A DNA stretch of 64,000 bases from Synechococcus sp. ROS8604 (GTDB taxonomy: Bacteria > Cyanobacteriota > Cyanobacteriia > PCC-6307 > Cyanobiaceae). The stretch lies in the NCBI RefSeq assembly GCF_014279655.1, contig NZ_CP047946.1:1922001-1986000 (forward strand). Direction: 5' to 3'. A program made the translations under genes and the position numbers. Below the pieces are notes generated by a model that searched no databases, was not told the origin of the DNA, and saw only the letters and a program-made list of their open reading frames with translations. Positions within the stretch are counted from its first letter, which is position 1; the number at the start of each line of letters is the position of its first letter. Positions 1 through 8,856 of this stretch are shown here, piece after piece.

Positions 1-77
1 GAAAATTAAGCGAACAAGACATCATTGATGTAGCCGCCTACGTAGAACTCAAGGCTGAAAAAGGCTGGCAGCGATGA
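1..77 (+). CDS. petJ: Cytochrome c6 (PetJ), C-terminal end only
   Basis: Only the last 24 codons are in the window, ending in TGA at 75-77. The residues (LSEQDIIDVAAYVELKAEKGW) match the C-terminal helix of cyanobacterial cytochrome c6, the lumenal electron carrier between cytochrome b6f and photosystem I or a terminal oxidase. The heme-binding CxxCH lies outside the window, so the family call rests on this helix alone. The stop overlaps the ATG of the Nif11 gene by 4 bp, suggesting translational coupling. Confidence 0.6.
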   Translation, partial: KLSEQDIIDVAAYVELKAEKGWQR

Positions 78-277
78 GCCGAGAGGGTTGGAAAGATTTT
101 TTGCGTGCTGCAGAACGCAGTCCAGCTCTTCAACGGGAACTCAGCGTCTGTAGTGAAACAAAAGACATCGTTGCGCTTGGCAATAGACTAGGTTTCTCAT
201 TGTGCCTAGACGACCTCAACCAAGACCCTCAAGCCGAAGCGATCGGCAAGTGGTTCGAACAAAGCACGATCCGATAA
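74..277 (+). CDS. Nif11 domain small protein
   Basis: This 67-residue protein has the Nif11-like pattern: an N-terminal helix with W6 and F9, then a hydrophobic 'DIVALGNRLGFSLCLDDL' segment near residues 31-48. Nif11 domains occur alone in cyanobacteria and also as leader peptides of ribosomally made natural products. No Gly-Gly cleavage site followed by a Cys/Ser/Thr-rich core is visible, so a modified-peptide precursor is unlikely. The start overlaps the preceding cytochrome c6 stop (ATGA), so the two are probably co-translated. The function is unknown. A second Nif11 gene in this window also borders a cytochrome c gene. Confidence 0.85.
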   Translation: MSREGWKDFLRAAERSPALQRELSVCSETKDIVALGNRLGFSLCLDDLNQDPQAEAIGKWFEQSTIR

Positions 278-366
278 CAGTACAAACCTCCACATCACGG
301 CCTATAAATCTCACCTTTAGCCTGGAGATCCTCGAGTGAGATCAAGAGTTGATCAAAGCGGATGCC

Positions 367-597
367 ATGACCAGCGAACAGTTGGATCGGGTCATTGAGA
401 TGGCATGGGAAGACCGCACACCCTTTGAAGCCATTGAATATCAATTCGGTCTCATGGAGAAAGATGTGATCAGCTTGATGCGTCAGTCGTTAAAACCTGG
501 ATCCTTCCGTAGCTGGCGCAAACGTGTCTCAGGCCGCAAAACCAAGCATGCAGCCACGAGCCATGCCAACCGATTCAAAGCAGCCTGCCACCACTAG
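367..597 (+). CDS. DUF2805 / TIGR03643 family protein
   Basis: This is a 76-residue protein with the conserved N-terminal block MTSEQLDRVIEMAWEDRTPF followed by an 'EAIEYQFGL' helix, the hallmark of the DUF2805/TIGR03643 family. The family is widespread in marine bacteria and has no known function. The C-terminal third is basic (RKRVSGRKTKH), which could fit nucleic-acid binding, but that is inference. ATG at 367 is preferred over the in-frame TTG at 349 because family members begin near this MT-EQ motif. Confidence 0.85.
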   Translation: MTSEQLDRVIEMAWEDRTPFEAIEYQFGLMEKDVISLMRQSLKPGSFRSWRKRVSGRKTKHAATSHANRFKAACHH

Positions 598-611
598 GCA
601 ACATCGAAAAA

Positions 612-827
612 TCAATCATCAGATTGGTTGCTCGAGCGACTCGCAATCTTGGCATCAGCCCAACGTGAGAAAAAATAAACAGCAATAAACATCGGCAAGT
701 AAGCAATCCACATGTTGTCAAGCTGCAGTCCACTGTTGTTAACGAGAACCAAGCCTCCGTAGCCCACAACAAAATAAATACCAGCTCGGCGAAGAGCTCC
801 AGCCTGCTTAGGATTCATTGGGATCAA
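612..827 (-). CDS. Small membrane protein, unknown
   Basis: The 71-residue product has two predicted membrane segments, roughly residues 16-30 and 38-54, and a short polar, Ser-rich tail. A second in-frame ATG at 818 (MNPKQAG) is an equally good start. I do not recognise the family; size and topology resemble the small thylakoid or plasma-membrane proteins common in picocyanobacteria. It converges on the DUF2805 gene with a 14 bp gap. Confidence 0.6.
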   Translation of the reverse strand: MIPMNPKQAGALRRAGIYFVVGYGGLVLVNNSGLQLDNMWIAYLPMFIAVYFFSRWADAKIASRSSNQSDD

Positions 828-1259
828 CCACGGAATCCCAAGCTAATAGATTCTTCCATCAAGGGCATCCATCTCCACCCAACCAAGAAGCAGCATCCAT
901 TGCAGAGCCAAGCTTCGGAGGATTCCTGAGACCGAAGAAACAGGCTCAACAGCACAATCATTGAAGAAAAAGAGGAAGAAAGTATTTTCAGGGGTCAAAA
1001 GACCCATCAAAAGCTACAAATCCCCAACCCAAGAGACAACCACAATAATACAAACAATCAAGAACGAATGAATGCTTCATAGACATGCGCACCAAGAGTC
1101 AAAACAAAGCATATATCTAGCAAGCCATGAATACTTAAATGCCAAATACACCATGCAAATGCACATCAGTAGACATGCAACAGACGAAAGCTCGACGCCA
1201 AAAACTCTTTCTAGACAATTATTGAGTAAGGTTGGCTTAGTGAAACCAGAAGGAAAGAA
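828..1259. other. Gene-poor interval
   Basis: About 430 bases of A-rich sequence. The only open frames are a plus-strand 63-codon frame (1072-1263) and a minus-strand frame, both with atypical composition and no recognisable motif. The right end presumably carries the promoter of the 1260-1559 gene and the left end that of the minus-strand membrane protein gene. I see no tRNA, strong hairpin or repeat. Confidence 0.4.
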
Positions 1260-1559
1260 ATGACTGACATCAAAAACCGCCCAAGTCCAAGCGAGATGAC
1301 CTACGCGCAGGCCTGGGAGGAATATCAAAACAATGGCGAAGCCTGGAGAACCGAGCATGACGAAGCCCTTCAGCAAGTGCGTTTAGACATGCCTGAAGCC
1401 GGCTCCGGCGCACTTGTGGAAGCCGGCCTGATCATGGCAGCTCGCCCCATTGGTCAACGCCAAGAAGCACTCAGCCGATGGCACGAATTCTTCGAAAGTG
1501 ACAAAAAGACGAATGCTTTAAAGGGTTATCCATCCGGACACCCCAAATCAAGGAAGTAA
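1260..1559 (+). CDS. Conserved hypothetical protein, 99 aa
   Basis: This soluble 99-residue protein is rich in Glu, Ala and Arg and mainly helical in appearance, with 'MTYAQAWEEYQNNGEAW' near the start and 'ALVEAGLIMAARPIGQR' in the middle. AAGGA at 1250-1254 sits 5 bases before the ATG, a usable ribosome binding site that supports this start. I do not recognise a domain. Codon use resembles the neighbouring housekeeping genes, unlike the upstream gap. No operon partner is visible. Confidence 0.7.
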   Translation: MTDIKNRPSPSEMTYAQAWEEYQNNGEAWRTEHDEALQQVRLDMPEAGSGALVEAGLIMAARPIGQRQEALSRWHEFFESDKKTNALKGYPSGHPKSRK

Positions 1560-1746
1560 AGCATCGGTGTCTTTCAATCAAAAAGAAGAAAAAATTGACA
1601 TATTTTCTCTTGATTTTATCAATTAAAGATAGCGATTATCAATCCCTCAACAGTCCGCCATACATGGTGACGAAAAGGGCAACGGATGCCGTTTATTGGT
1701 GGAACGCCTTACCTTAAACCCCTTTTCATTCACAACTTAATGAGCC

Positions 1747-1950
1747 TTAATGTCGCTTTCGAACGGCCTCCAACACGGCAAGATACAGATCCTCGTCAAT
1801 CTCGCGAATGTCGTATTCCGTAGGCATGGCGCCATGGTGATGTTCATGCACCACGGTCCAACACTTGCGCTCCACATCACTCAACTCGGCTCCGTACACG
1901 GCATGGACACGCTCCACCAATGCCTTAACCAAAGCTGAATCAGTTGCCAT
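1747..1950 (-). CDS. Conserved hypothetical protein, 67 aa
   Basis: A 67-residue soluble protein with a His-rich centre (VVHEHHHGAM, about residues 33-42) and an acidic C-terminal helix (REIDEDLYLAVLEAVRKR). The family is not recognised. The His cluster could bind metal, but no fixed ligand pattern is evident. It is divergent from clpB, with about 158 bp between the two starts. A 62-codon frame on the opposite strand over the same bases is a shadow. Confidence 0.6.
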   Translation of the reverse strand: MATDSALVKALVERVHAVYGAELSDVERKCWTVVHEHHHGAMPTEYDIREIDEDLYLAVLEAVRKRH

Positions 1951-1980
1951 CCCTATGTCCCATTCAACGTTGTGGATCGG

Positions 1981-2003
1981 CCGACCCTACAAGTGCAGGT
2001 CGG
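1981..2003. repeat. Inverted repeat upstream of clpB
   Basis: CCGACC (1981-1986) and GGTCGG (1998-2003) form a perfect 6 bp inverted repeat with an 11-base loop, about 105 bp before the clpB start. It could be an operator or a 5' UTR hairpin. It is not a CIRCE element (TTAGCACTC-N9-GAGTGCTAA). Confidence 0.35.
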
Positions 2004-2108
2004 GATACCGCATGGTGGCGCAAAGACCGACCGAGCCGGATCGGTTCTCCGCTCTACAAATGCAAAAGATCCACATACGGTTCCAAGCAATAAAACGTAG
2101 AAACCGCC

Positions 2109-4700
2109 ATGCAACCCACTGCTGAACAGTTCACCGAAAAAGCTTGGTCCGCGATCATGTCAGCCCAGCAGCTGGCCCAAAACCGTCGGCATCAACACCT
2201 TGAAAGTGAGCACCTGTTGAGGGCTTTGCTGGACCAGGAAGGTTTGGCAGGCCGGATCCTAGATAAGGCTGGGGTGTCTCCACCCGCTCTGCAAACGGCT
2301 GTAGACACTTATCTCAGTCAGCAACCATCCCTCACCAACGCCCCCGACTCAGTCTTTCTAGGCAAAGGTCTCAATGCCCTGCTCGATCGCGCTGAAACGC
2401 TGAAGCAAAGTTATGGCGATAGCTTTATTTCCATTGAGCATCTGCTGCTGGCCCTCGCCGACGATGGCCGCTGTGGCCGCCAGCTGCTGAGCCAAGCTGG
2501 CACCGACAGCTCTCGTTTAAAAACCGCCATTAATGCCGTGCGTGGCAGTCAAAAAGTGACCGACCAAAACCCAGAGGGAACCTACGAATCTCTCGAAAAA
2601 TACGGTCGCGATCTCACCAGCGCTGCCCGCGACGGCAAGCTCGATCCAGTGATCGGTCGAGATGAAGAAATCAGGCGAACGATTCAAATTCTCAGCCGAC
2701 GCACCAAAAACAACCCTGTCCTGATCGGTGAACCAGGGGTTGGCAAGACAGCGATTGTGGAAGGGCTTGCCCAACGCATCGTCAATGGGGACGTGCCTCA
2801 AGCCTTGCAAAATCGTCAGTTGATCGCCCTCGATATGGGAGCGCTGATCGCTGGGGCCAAATATCGCGGTGAATTTGAGGAACGACTCAAAGCCGTGCTC
2901 AAGGAGGTCACCAACTCCGAGGGACAAATTGTCTTGTTCATCGACGAAATCCACACCGTGGTGGGTGCAGGTGCCACCGGTGGTGCCATGGACGCCAGCA
3001 ACCTGTTGAAGCCCATGCTGGCCCGAGGTGAACTGCGCTGCATCGGAGCCACCACCTTGGACGAGCACAGGCAACACATTGAGAAAGACCCCGCTCTCGA
3101 GCGTCGCTTTCAGCAAGTACGGGTCGATCAACCCACGGTGGAAGACACCATTTCAATTTTGCGAGGACTGAAAGAGCGCTATGAGGTGCACCACGGCGTC
3201 CGCATTGCCGACAGCGCCCTTGTCGCAGCCGCCGTTTTGAGTAGTCGCTACATCGCTGATCGCTTCCTTCCAGACAAAGCGATCGACCTTGTCGATGAAT
3301 CAGCCGCCAGGCTCAAGATGGAGATCACCTCCAAACCAGAAGAGATCGACGAGATCGATCGCAAAATCCTGCAGTTGGAAATGGAGAAACTCTCGCTCGG
3401 ACGGGAGTCGGATGCGGCCAGTCAAGAACGGCTTCAACGATTAGAACGAGAACTTGCTGAATTATCCGAACAGCAGAGCACCCTCAATGCTCAATGGCAG
3501 CAAGAAAAAGGTGCCATTGATGAGCTCTCTGCTCTGAAAGAAGATATCGAACGCGTGCAGCTGCAAGTGGAGCAGGCCAAACGCAGTTATGACCTCAACA
3601 AAGCAGCAGAGCTGGAATACGGAACGCTGGCTGGGCTTCAAAAACAACTGCTAACCCAGGAACAGGCGCTGGCAGCAACCGATGACACGGCAGAAAAATC
3701 ACTACTCAGAGAAGAGGTCAGCGAAGACGACATCGCCGAGGTGATTGCGAAGTGGACAGGAATTCCCGTTGCCAAGCTTGTGCAGTCTGAAATGGAAAAA
3801 CTGCTCAAACTCGAGGACCAACTGCATGAACGCGTTGTGGGGCAAGACCAGGCCGTCACGGCAGTAGCCGATGCCATCCAACGATCCCGAGCAGGGCTTA
3901 GCGATCCAAATCAACCCATCGCTAGTTTTTTATTTTTGGGGCCCACCGGTGTGGGAAAAACAGAACTGTCAAAAGCCTTGGCAGCCCAATTGTTTGATAG
4001 CGAAGACGCCTTGGTGCGCATCGACATGTCGGAATACATGGAGAAACATACGGTGAGCCGGTTAATCGGTGCACCTCCCGGATATGTGGGATATGAGGCT
4101 GGAGGACAGCTCACAGAAGCGATACGGCGCAGGCCATACGCGGTGATCTTGTTTGATGAGGTGGAAAAAGCTCATCCAGACGTCTTCAATGTGATGCTCC
4201 AAATTCTGGATGATGGGCGTGTCACGGACGGGCAAGGCCGCACGGTTGATTTCACCAATGCTGTGTTGATTCTCACCAGCAACATCGGCAGTCAATCCAT
4301 CCTCGATTTAGGAGGTGATGACAACCAACACCAAGAAATGGAAAGCCGGGTTAATGATGCTCTCCGCAGCCACTTCCGCCCAGAATTCCTAAACCGAATC
4401 GACGACACGATCATTTTTCACAGTCTTCGTCGTGATGAATTGCGCCTCATTGTTGCTCTACAAGTGGAGCGGCTACGACAACGCCTCAGCGAGCGCAAGC
4501 TGGGTCTCAACATCAGCGAGGAGGCGACCGACTGGCTGGCCAATGCGGGCTATGACCCGGTTTATGGTGCGAGGCCCCTCAAACGCGCCATTCAGCGCGA
4601 GCTGGAAACACCCATTGCGAAAGCAATCCTCGCCGGTCGCTACGAAGAAGGCGGCAGCGTTCAAATTCAAGTCAAAGAAGAACGACTAAGCCTGCTCTGA
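2109..4700 (+). CDS. clpB: ATP-dependent chaperone ClpB
   Basis: ClpB is a hexameric AAA+ disaggregase that works with DnaK to rescue aggregated proteins in the cytosol. The 863-residue protein has the full layout: an N-terminal Clp_N repeat domain (about 1-145), the first AAA domain with Walker [10 protein letters not shown] near residue 207, the long coiled-coil middle domain (about 410-525), and the second AAA domain with GPTGVGKTE near residue 612. The length matches the family. ClpC-specific features and the ClpP-binding loop are not evident. The ATG at 2109 begins the canonical '[13 protein letters not shown]' segment. It stands alone; heat or light-stress induction is typical of the family, but no known operator is seen. 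Confidence 0.97.
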   Translation: MQPTAEQFTEKAWSAIMSAQQLAQNRRHQHLESEHLLRALLDQEGLAGRILDKAGVSPPALQTAVDTYLSQQPSLTNAPDSVFLGKGLNALLDRAETLKQSYGDSFISIEHLLLALADDGRCGRQLLSQAGTDSSRLKTAINAVRGSQKVTDQNPEGTYESLEKYGRDLTSAARDGKLDPVIGRDEEIRRTIQILSRRTKNNPVLIGEPGVGKTAIVEGLAQRIVNGDVPQALQNRQLIALDMGALIAGAKYRGEFEERLKAVLKEVTNSEGQIVLFIDEIHTVVGAGATGGAMDASNLLKPMLARGELRCIGATTLDEHRQHIEKDPALERRFQQVRVDQPTVEDTISILRGLKERYEVHHGVRIADSALVAAAVLSSRYIADRFLPDKAIDLVDESAARLKMEITSKPEEIDEIDRKILQLEMEKLSLGRESDAASQERLQRLERELAELSEQQSTLNAQWQQEKGAIDELSALKEDIERVQLQVEQAKRSYDLNKAAELEYGTLAGLQKQLLTQEQALAATDDTAEKSLLREEVSEDDIAEVIAKWTGIPVAKLVQSEMEKLLKLEDQLHERVVGQDQAVTAVADAIQRSRAGLSDPNQPIASFLFLGPTGVGKTELSKALAAQLFDSEDALVRIDMSEYMEKHTVSRLIGAPPGYVGYEAGGQLTEAIRRRPYAVILFDEVEKAHPDVFNVMLQILDDGRVTDGQGRTVDFTNAVLILTSNIGSQSILDLGGDDNQHQEMESRVNDALRSHFRPEFLNRIDDTIIFHSLRRDELRLIVALQVERLRQRLSERKLGLNISEEATDWLANAGYDPVYGARPLKRAIQRELETPIAKAILAGRYEEGGSVQIQVKEERLSLL

Positions 4701-4784
4701 TAGCACTCTTAAGCTTAAGCTGTCAAATATGATCCTAAGAATTTAGAAGAGCAAAGATCAAACTCTAAAATTCTAAATTTTGCA

Positions 4785-4830
4785 CCCCTTTTGATGGATT
4801 TACTACCAATCAATTCTCTGCCAAAAGGGG
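4785..4830. repeat. Inverted repeat between clpB and the QueD-like gene
   Basis: CCCCTTTTG (4785-4793) and CAAAAGGGG (4822-4830) are perfect 9 bp inverted arms separated by 28 bases, in the AT-rich spacer between two convergent genes. The loop is long and no T-run follows, so it is not a classical terminator, though it may mark the end of one or both transcripts. The rest of 4701-4905 shows no gene. Confidence 0.4.
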
Positions 4831-4905
4831 AATCATCCAATTATTATTCCTGAGCAAAACCTACTGCACAAATCTCAATTAATACCATTCAGGCCATGAG
4901 AGACA

Positions 4906-5409
4906 TCAAATCGAAGCAAAAGGCTGCCCCCCCGAATTCGTAGATTCAAACCAGTGAGGTACTGAAAAATAAGTGGCTTCATTGCTGATATTTTCCCTAG
5001 CTTCTACTTTCCAACAGCAGGTTCGACCCTGATCACGTTTTTTCAAGAGTTCATTGGCCCAGTTCCACAACAATTGAGCGGTATGTTCCATCCCTACATT
5101 TTGCATCACCCGAAGATCTAGAGCTCCCTGCTGATGAAGAGATTGCCACTGTTCGAGCAAGGGATCATCTTGGTTGACCAAAAAAGTGTGATCAAACTGA
5201 TCCCTCAACTGTTTCTCTAAGGGACGCAAGCTTGAGAAATCCACCACAAAGCCACACGCATCAAGCTGCTTGGCAGCAAACCAAAACGTGAAGCTTCGGC
5301 TGTAGCCATGAACAAAATGACAATGGCCGGAGTGTTGCCATTGCCTATGACAACAGGGATACCCCTCGAAATGCTTGCTGCAGGTGAAGCCGGCGGGAGG
5401 CAGAAACAT
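4906..5409 (-). CDS. 6-carboxytetrahydropterin synthase-like protein (QueD family)
   Basis: The 167-residue protein matches the 6-pyruvoyltetrahydropterin synthase / QueD fold, which converts dihydroneopterin triphosphate during queuosine or pterin biosynthesis. Visible landmarks are the N-terminal CSKHFEG (metal His), GHCHFVHGYSRSF near residues 28-40, the substrate-handling DFSSL segment and the catalytic-type FDHTFL motif. Where E. coli QueD has HGH, this protein has HGY, so one zinc ligand is substituted, a variant I associate with a separate subfamily. The exact product is therefore uncertain. It is divergent from hisIE, with starts about 40 bp apart. Confidence 0.8.
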   Translation of the reverse strand: MFLPPAGFTCSKHFEGYPCCHRQWQHSGHCHFVHGYSRSFTFWFAAKQLDACGFVVDFSSLRPLEKQLRDQFDHTFLVNQDDPLLEQWQSLHQQGALDLRVMQNVGMEHTAQLLWNWANELLKKRDQGRTCCWKVEARENISNEATYFSVPHWFESTNSGGQPFASI

Positions 5410-5449
5410 CAGCGCGGAAGAGGGAGCACACTGCGAGAGAATTGACCAT

Positions 5450-6145
5450 ATGTATATCTACATGCACCGAGTCCCGATGCCAGCTGCTGATGTCGCCTTC
5501 ATTGACGAACTCCGCTTCAACGACAAGGGGCTAATTCCTGCGATCGCTCAAGACTGGCTCGATGGGGCCATCCTCATGCAGGCCTGGATGAATCGTGCCG
5601 CCCTGGAGCTCACGTTGAGCACCGGTGAAGTGCACTACTGGAGTCGTTCTCGACAAGAGATGTGGCACAAGGGAGCAACCAGTGGTCACACCCAACGTCT
5701 CAAGGGCTTTCGCTACGACTGCGACGCTGATGTGTTGCTTCTCACCATCGAACAAGCCGGCGATGTGGCCTGTCACACAGGGGCACGCAGCTGTTTTTAC
5801 GACGATGGTCCCGTGCCTAGCCAGGGAGGAGACGAGGCCGCAGCCCCTCCAGCCGATGCCTGCACCGAATTGATGCGAGTGATTGAAGATCGCCGCAATT
5901 GCCCAGAAGAAGGCAGTTACACCAATCGATTGCTGGAAGGGGGGGACAATCGGATCCTCAAAAAAATCGGTGAAGAAAGCGCAGAATTTGTGATGGCATG
6001 CAAAGACAACAACGCCAGCGAAATCGCAGGAGAAGCCGCTGATTTGATTTTTCACCTCCAGGTTGCTTTGGCCCACCACAACGTCAGTTGGCGAGACGTC
6101 CAAACCGTTCTGGCCAATCGCCGTGGGGCACCCAGGCGTTCTTAA
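5450..6145 (+). CDS. hisI: Bifunctional phosphoribosyl-AMP cyclohydrolase / phosphoribosyl-ATP pyrophosphatase (HisIE)
   Basis: This enzyme catalyses the second and third steps of histidine biosynthesis in the cytosol. The N-terminal HisI half carries 'AILMQAWMNRAAL', 'HYWSRSRQEMWHKG' and the zinc-site region 'DCDADVLLL...CHTGARSCFY'. The C-terminal HisE half carries 'LLEGGDNRILKKIGEESAEF' and 'GEAADLIFHLQVAL'. ATG at 5450 is chosen; ATG at 5462 is also possible, while the longer reading frame from 5375 runs into the divergent QueD-like gene. The 3' end overlaps the convergent protease gene by 4 bp. hisG is also in this window but far away, so the his genes are dispersed. Confidence 0.95.
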   Translation: MYIYMHRVPMPAADVAFIDELRFNDKGLIPAIAQDWLDGAILMQAWMNRAALELTLSTGEVHYWSRSRQEMWHKGATSGHTQRLKGFRYDCDADVLLLTIEQAGDVACHTGARSCFYDDGPVPSQGGDEAAAPPADACTELMRVIEDRRNCPEEGSYTNRLLEGGDNRILKKIGEESAEFVMACKDNNASEIAGEAADLIFHLQVALAHHNVSWRDVQTVLANRRGAPRRS

Positions 6146-6780
6146 GGCGGCCCTGGCATCGGCACCCCAAAGTCACTCGGCTGCTGTCGCATCCACTCCA
6201 GGGTGAGCTGATCCCGCGGCGACAGCTTCAACACCGGGGAGGCTCCTTGTACAGGGGCCATCGCATCACTGGGAACCTGGCTGTGGGCCCAAAGTCCGAA
6301 GGCGTGACCCAACTCATGAAGCGCGGTGGCCTGTTGAGACTCGGCTCTCAACTCAGGGGAAACCATCACGGTGACGTTCGGCTCAAGACGCCATACCCCC
6401 TGCCGTTGGACCTCCAACACCTGAAGCACACTTCTGCCATTGCTGGCTCGCCATCCATCAGCAAGACGTCGCCGGGGCGGCCTGCGTCGTTCGATCCGGA
6501 CATGAGCCCGCTCAGAGTCTTCAACTCGGATGATCGGCAAAACCGCAGACCACTCATCGAGAGCGCGATCGATCGCGCCGAACCATCGCCGCTCCCAGCG
6601 ATTGGGCTCAGCCCCTTTGGCTGGCTGAACCCAGACGCACCAGCGCGGCAGAACGGGGAATCCAGAATCGCTAATCGCCAATCTGGATCCATACCCTGGG
6701 GCATTCGTCAGATCACTACGTCGCAAAGGATCGGTCCTGATCTGCTGAGCCTGAACTGGAGGACAAGGGTCAACTTGCAT
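6142..6780 (-). CDS. Matrixin-like zinc metalloprotease (peptidase M10 family)
   Basis: The 212-residue protein has the metzincin zinc site HELGHAFGLWAHS (His155, His159, His166, catalytic Glu156) followed by a Met-turn candidate SDAMAP (Met174). These define the M10/matrixin-like group of secreted or surface endopeptidases. No signal peptide or long hydrophobic stretch is visible at the N-terminus, which starts with a Pro/Gln-rich segment, so export is unexplained. It lies 8 bp after the DUF2214 membrane protein gene and is probably co-transcribed with it. Substrates are unknown. Confidence 0.85.
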   Translation of the reverse strand: MQVDPCPPVQAQQIRTDPLRRSDLTNAPGYGSRLAISDSGFPVLPRWCVWVQPAKGAEPNRWERRWFGAIDRALDEWSAVLPIIRVEDSERAHVRIERRRPPRRRLADGWRASNGRSVLQVLEVQRQGVWRLEPNVTVMVSPELRAESQQATALHELGHAFGLWAHSQVPSDAMAPVQGASPVLKLSPRDQLTLEWMRQQPSDFGVPMPGPP

Positions 6781-6788
6781 GCGTCAAA

Positions 6789-7280
6789 TCAGGTCGCCGG
6801 AAGTCCAACTCCACGAGCCATCAGCGTTGCCAACAAGGGCACCAGGGCGAATCCAGCCAGCTCAATGTTGATAATCCAGCCCAGGCGGGTAGCCAGCGCC
6901 TCGGACACCTTGGGCAGTTCGCCCTTACGCAAGGGAATCGCCCAAAGGATGTAGGTCACCGTTGGGTACAAGGACAAGGCACCCACAGATAGGTACAAAC
7001 CGACCTTCCACCAAAACAGGGGGTTCGTCGTATAGAACTCGCTCCCTTGCCCGAAATACAAGACACGAAAAATGCCACTGATCAGCAGTGCCAATGCGGC
7101 GATCCCATAGATGATGTCGGTGATCACCATGGCCGTGGCTGCCCGACGATCCGGATCCGGACGCAAGAGACGCCGCTCCACGACCAGAGCGGCGAAGCAG
7201 AGCATGAAGCTCAGGTAGTGCACATAGGCCACACCAGCGCTTTTAGCAATCTCTGGAGTCAGCAAAGTGGCCAGCGGCAT
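6789..7280 (-). CDS. DUF2214 family membrane protein
   Basis: This 163-residue protein has four predicted membrane helices (about residues 15-35, 47-68, 85-108 and 133-155). The arrangement and motifs such as 'VAYVHYLSFMLCFAALVVER' and 'FWWKVGLY' are typical of DUF2214, a family common in cyanobacteria and proteobacteria. The function is unknown. The His-containing first helix and a Lys in the third resemble small heme or quinone-interacting membrane proteins, but that is speculation. It is the first gene of a likely two-gene unit with the M10-like protease. Confidence 0.85.
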   Translation of the reverse strand: MPLATLLTPEIAKSAGVAYVHYLSFMLCFAALVVERRLLRPDPDRRAATAMVITDIIYGIAALALLISGIFRVLYFGQGSEFYTTNPLFWWKVGLYLSVGALSLYPTVTYILWAIPLRKGELPKVSEALATRLGWIINIELAGFALVPLLATLMARGVGLPAT

Positions 7281-7496
7281 AATGAAGGATTCAGTGGGGC
7301 TGACCGTAGCTGCTGGCTTGCCACACTCGCCAGGGTCAGGCCCTTCTGGCTGACGCGCAACAAAAAGAAATCATGGAGCAATAATGAATAACGAAAAAAA
7401 CATTAATTAGGGTGTAAACATGAATTCCGCAGTCTTTATTACGCAATCTAATTAGAAAGACTTCCGCCCTAAGTTCAAGAAAACCAGGAGTCACGG

Positions 7497-8423
7497 ATGG
7501 TGAGTTCTCTGAGTGCTTTTCTCGGCGAAATCGGTCGGCATCAACTGTTGACGCCTGAGCAGGAATTAACCCTGGGCCGCAAGGTTCAAGCCATGGCAGC
7601 TCTGACTGAGCGCTGCACAATGGCAGGTGGCGAAGGTGATGCATGCGTTTACAGCGACGAGGAGAAGCGCACGATCAAGCGAGGAGAAAAGGCGAAAAAT
7701 CAAATGATTACGGCCAATTTAAGGTTGGTTGTCAATCTTGCGAAGCGTTATCAAGGCAAGGGACTGGACCTTCTTGACCTCATCCAAGAGGGCACACTCG
7801 GGCTCACCAGAGCGGTGGAAAAATACGACCCCACCCGAGGGCATCGTTTTTCTACTTACGCCTACTGGTGGATTCGTCAAGGTTTGAACCGCGCCCTGTC
7901 GACCCAAAGCAGAACCATTCGCATCCCTGTGAATGTCAATGAGAAACTAACGAAATTACGCGCTGCCAAAGCGCGTTTGATGCAGAGCAATGGTCTTGCC
8001 CCATCGGCGGAGCAATTGGCCGAGAGCATGAAATTACCGATCAGCGAAGTTGAAGACTTACTGGGCTGTGAACTTCGCAGCGTCACCGTGAGCCTTCAGG
8101 GTGTGGTGAAGTCGAAATCGGATCCATCTGAATTGGTGGATGTCTTACCAAGTGACGAAATCCCACCCATGGAGCGGGCCGAAATCGCCGAGCGGACGGA
8201 CTCCGCTTGGAAGCTGCTCGACAATTCGAACCTGACTCCCAAGGAGAGAACCATCGTCATGCTGCGGTTTGGGCTTGATGGAAGCCACGAGTGGCGCACC
8301 CTTGCCGAAGTTGCCCGACAGATGAACTGCAGCAGGGAGTATTGCCGCCAGGTGGTGCAAAGAGCTTTACGCAAACTGCGTAAAACCAGCGTTCAACATG
8401 GCTTGGTGGAACCCGCCCACTGA
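7497..8423 (+). CDS. Group 2 RNA polymerase sigma factor (RpoD/SigA family)
   Basis: This alternative sigma-70 factor directs core RNA polymerase to promoters. The 308-residue protein begins with a region 1.2-like helix (LLTPEQELTLGRKVQ). It has region 2 (NLRLVVNLAKRY, DLIQEGTLGLTRAVEKYDP, FSTYAYWWIRQ), region 3 and region 4 with a C-terminal HTH (SREYCRQVVQRALRKLRK). The lack of the long N-terminal extension separates it from the primary SigA. Cyanobacterial group 2 factors respond to light, stress and nutrient state. AGGAG at 7486-7490, 6 bases before ATG, supports the start. The subtype letter cannot be assigned. Confidence 0.93.
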   Translation: MVSSLSAFLGEIGRHQLLTPEQELTLGRKVQAMAALTERCTMAGGEGDACVYSDEEKRTIKRGEKAKNQMITANLRLVVNLAKRYQGKGLDLLDLIQEGTLGLTRAVEKYDPTRGHRFSTYAYWWIRQGLNRALSTQSRTIRIPVNVNEKLTKLRAAKARLMQSNGLAPSAEQLAESMKLPISEVEDLLGCELRSVTVSLQGVVKSKSDPSELVDVLPSDEIPPMERAEIAERTDSAWKLLDNSNLTPKERTIVMLRFGLDGSHEWRTLAEVARQMNCSREYCRQVVQRALRKLRKTSVQHGLVEPAH

Positions 8424-8481
8424 AAATCCAGCGAATTCAGGGATAGTGGACTTTTCATGCCCAACCAACGCTGAATCGTTC

Positions 8482-8856
8482 ATGACTGATGCCTCCTCCT
8501 TCACGGAACCCATCTTTGAAGCAGATGTGATTGACAGCTCCGTCATTGATGAGGGAGTTTTTCAACGTCTACTCAGGCGCGCAGGAAGAACGATTGCGGC
8601 CCCAGCCCTTGAAGCGCTGGAGCTGGTTCTGGATGCGTCCACGCCGGCTCAAGCCAGGCTCACCATGCTGGCAGCGCTGACCTACCTGCTCATACCAACC
8701 GATCTCATCCCCGACTTCCTACCTATCGCGGGATTTAGCGATGACCTCGTTGCCTTGACTGCCGTGATCGGTCTCTGCAGCAAACACATCACCCCCGCCA
8801 TCCGTCTACGGGCACAACGCAGACTGGATCGATGGTTCCCCCTCGGTCGCTCATGA
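8482..8856 (+). CDS. YkvA family protein (DUF1232)
   Basis: The 124-residue protein contains the DUF1232/YkvA signature 'ALTYLLIPTDLIPDFLPIAGFSDDLVALTAVI' pattern (about residues 68-98), usually embedded in or near the membrane. Function is unknown. An in-frame start at 8398 exists but overlaps the sigma factor gene; ATG at 8482 is more plausible. The stop overlaps the next gene's ATG (ATGA at 8853-8856), suggesting co-translation, and the unit follows the sigma factor on the same strand. Confidence 0.85.
   Translation: MTDASSFTEPIFEADVIDSSVIDEGVFQRLLRRAGRTIAAPALEALELVLDASTPAQARLTMLAALTYLLIPTDLIPDFLPIAGFSDDLVALTAVIGLCSKHITPAIRLRAQRRLDRWFPLGRS

Noticed and set aside
74-277. Nif11 gene as a lanthipeptide-type precursor
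   Set aside because: There is no Gly-Gly cleavage site, no Cys/Ser/Thr-rich core and no modification enzyme nearby.
1072-1376. Frames on both strands in the 828-1376 interval
   Set aside because: The plus frame has atypical composition with no motif; the minus frame is antisense to the 1260-1559 gene.
2517-3131. 204-codon minus-strand frame inside clpB
   Set aside because: It is fully antisense to the conserved first AAA domain of ClpB and has no motif of its own.
6088-6954. 288-codon plus-strand frame across hisIE, the M10-like protease and DUF2214
   Set aside because: It is low-complexity, rich in Arg/Pro/Ser, and antisense to two genes with clear domain motifs.
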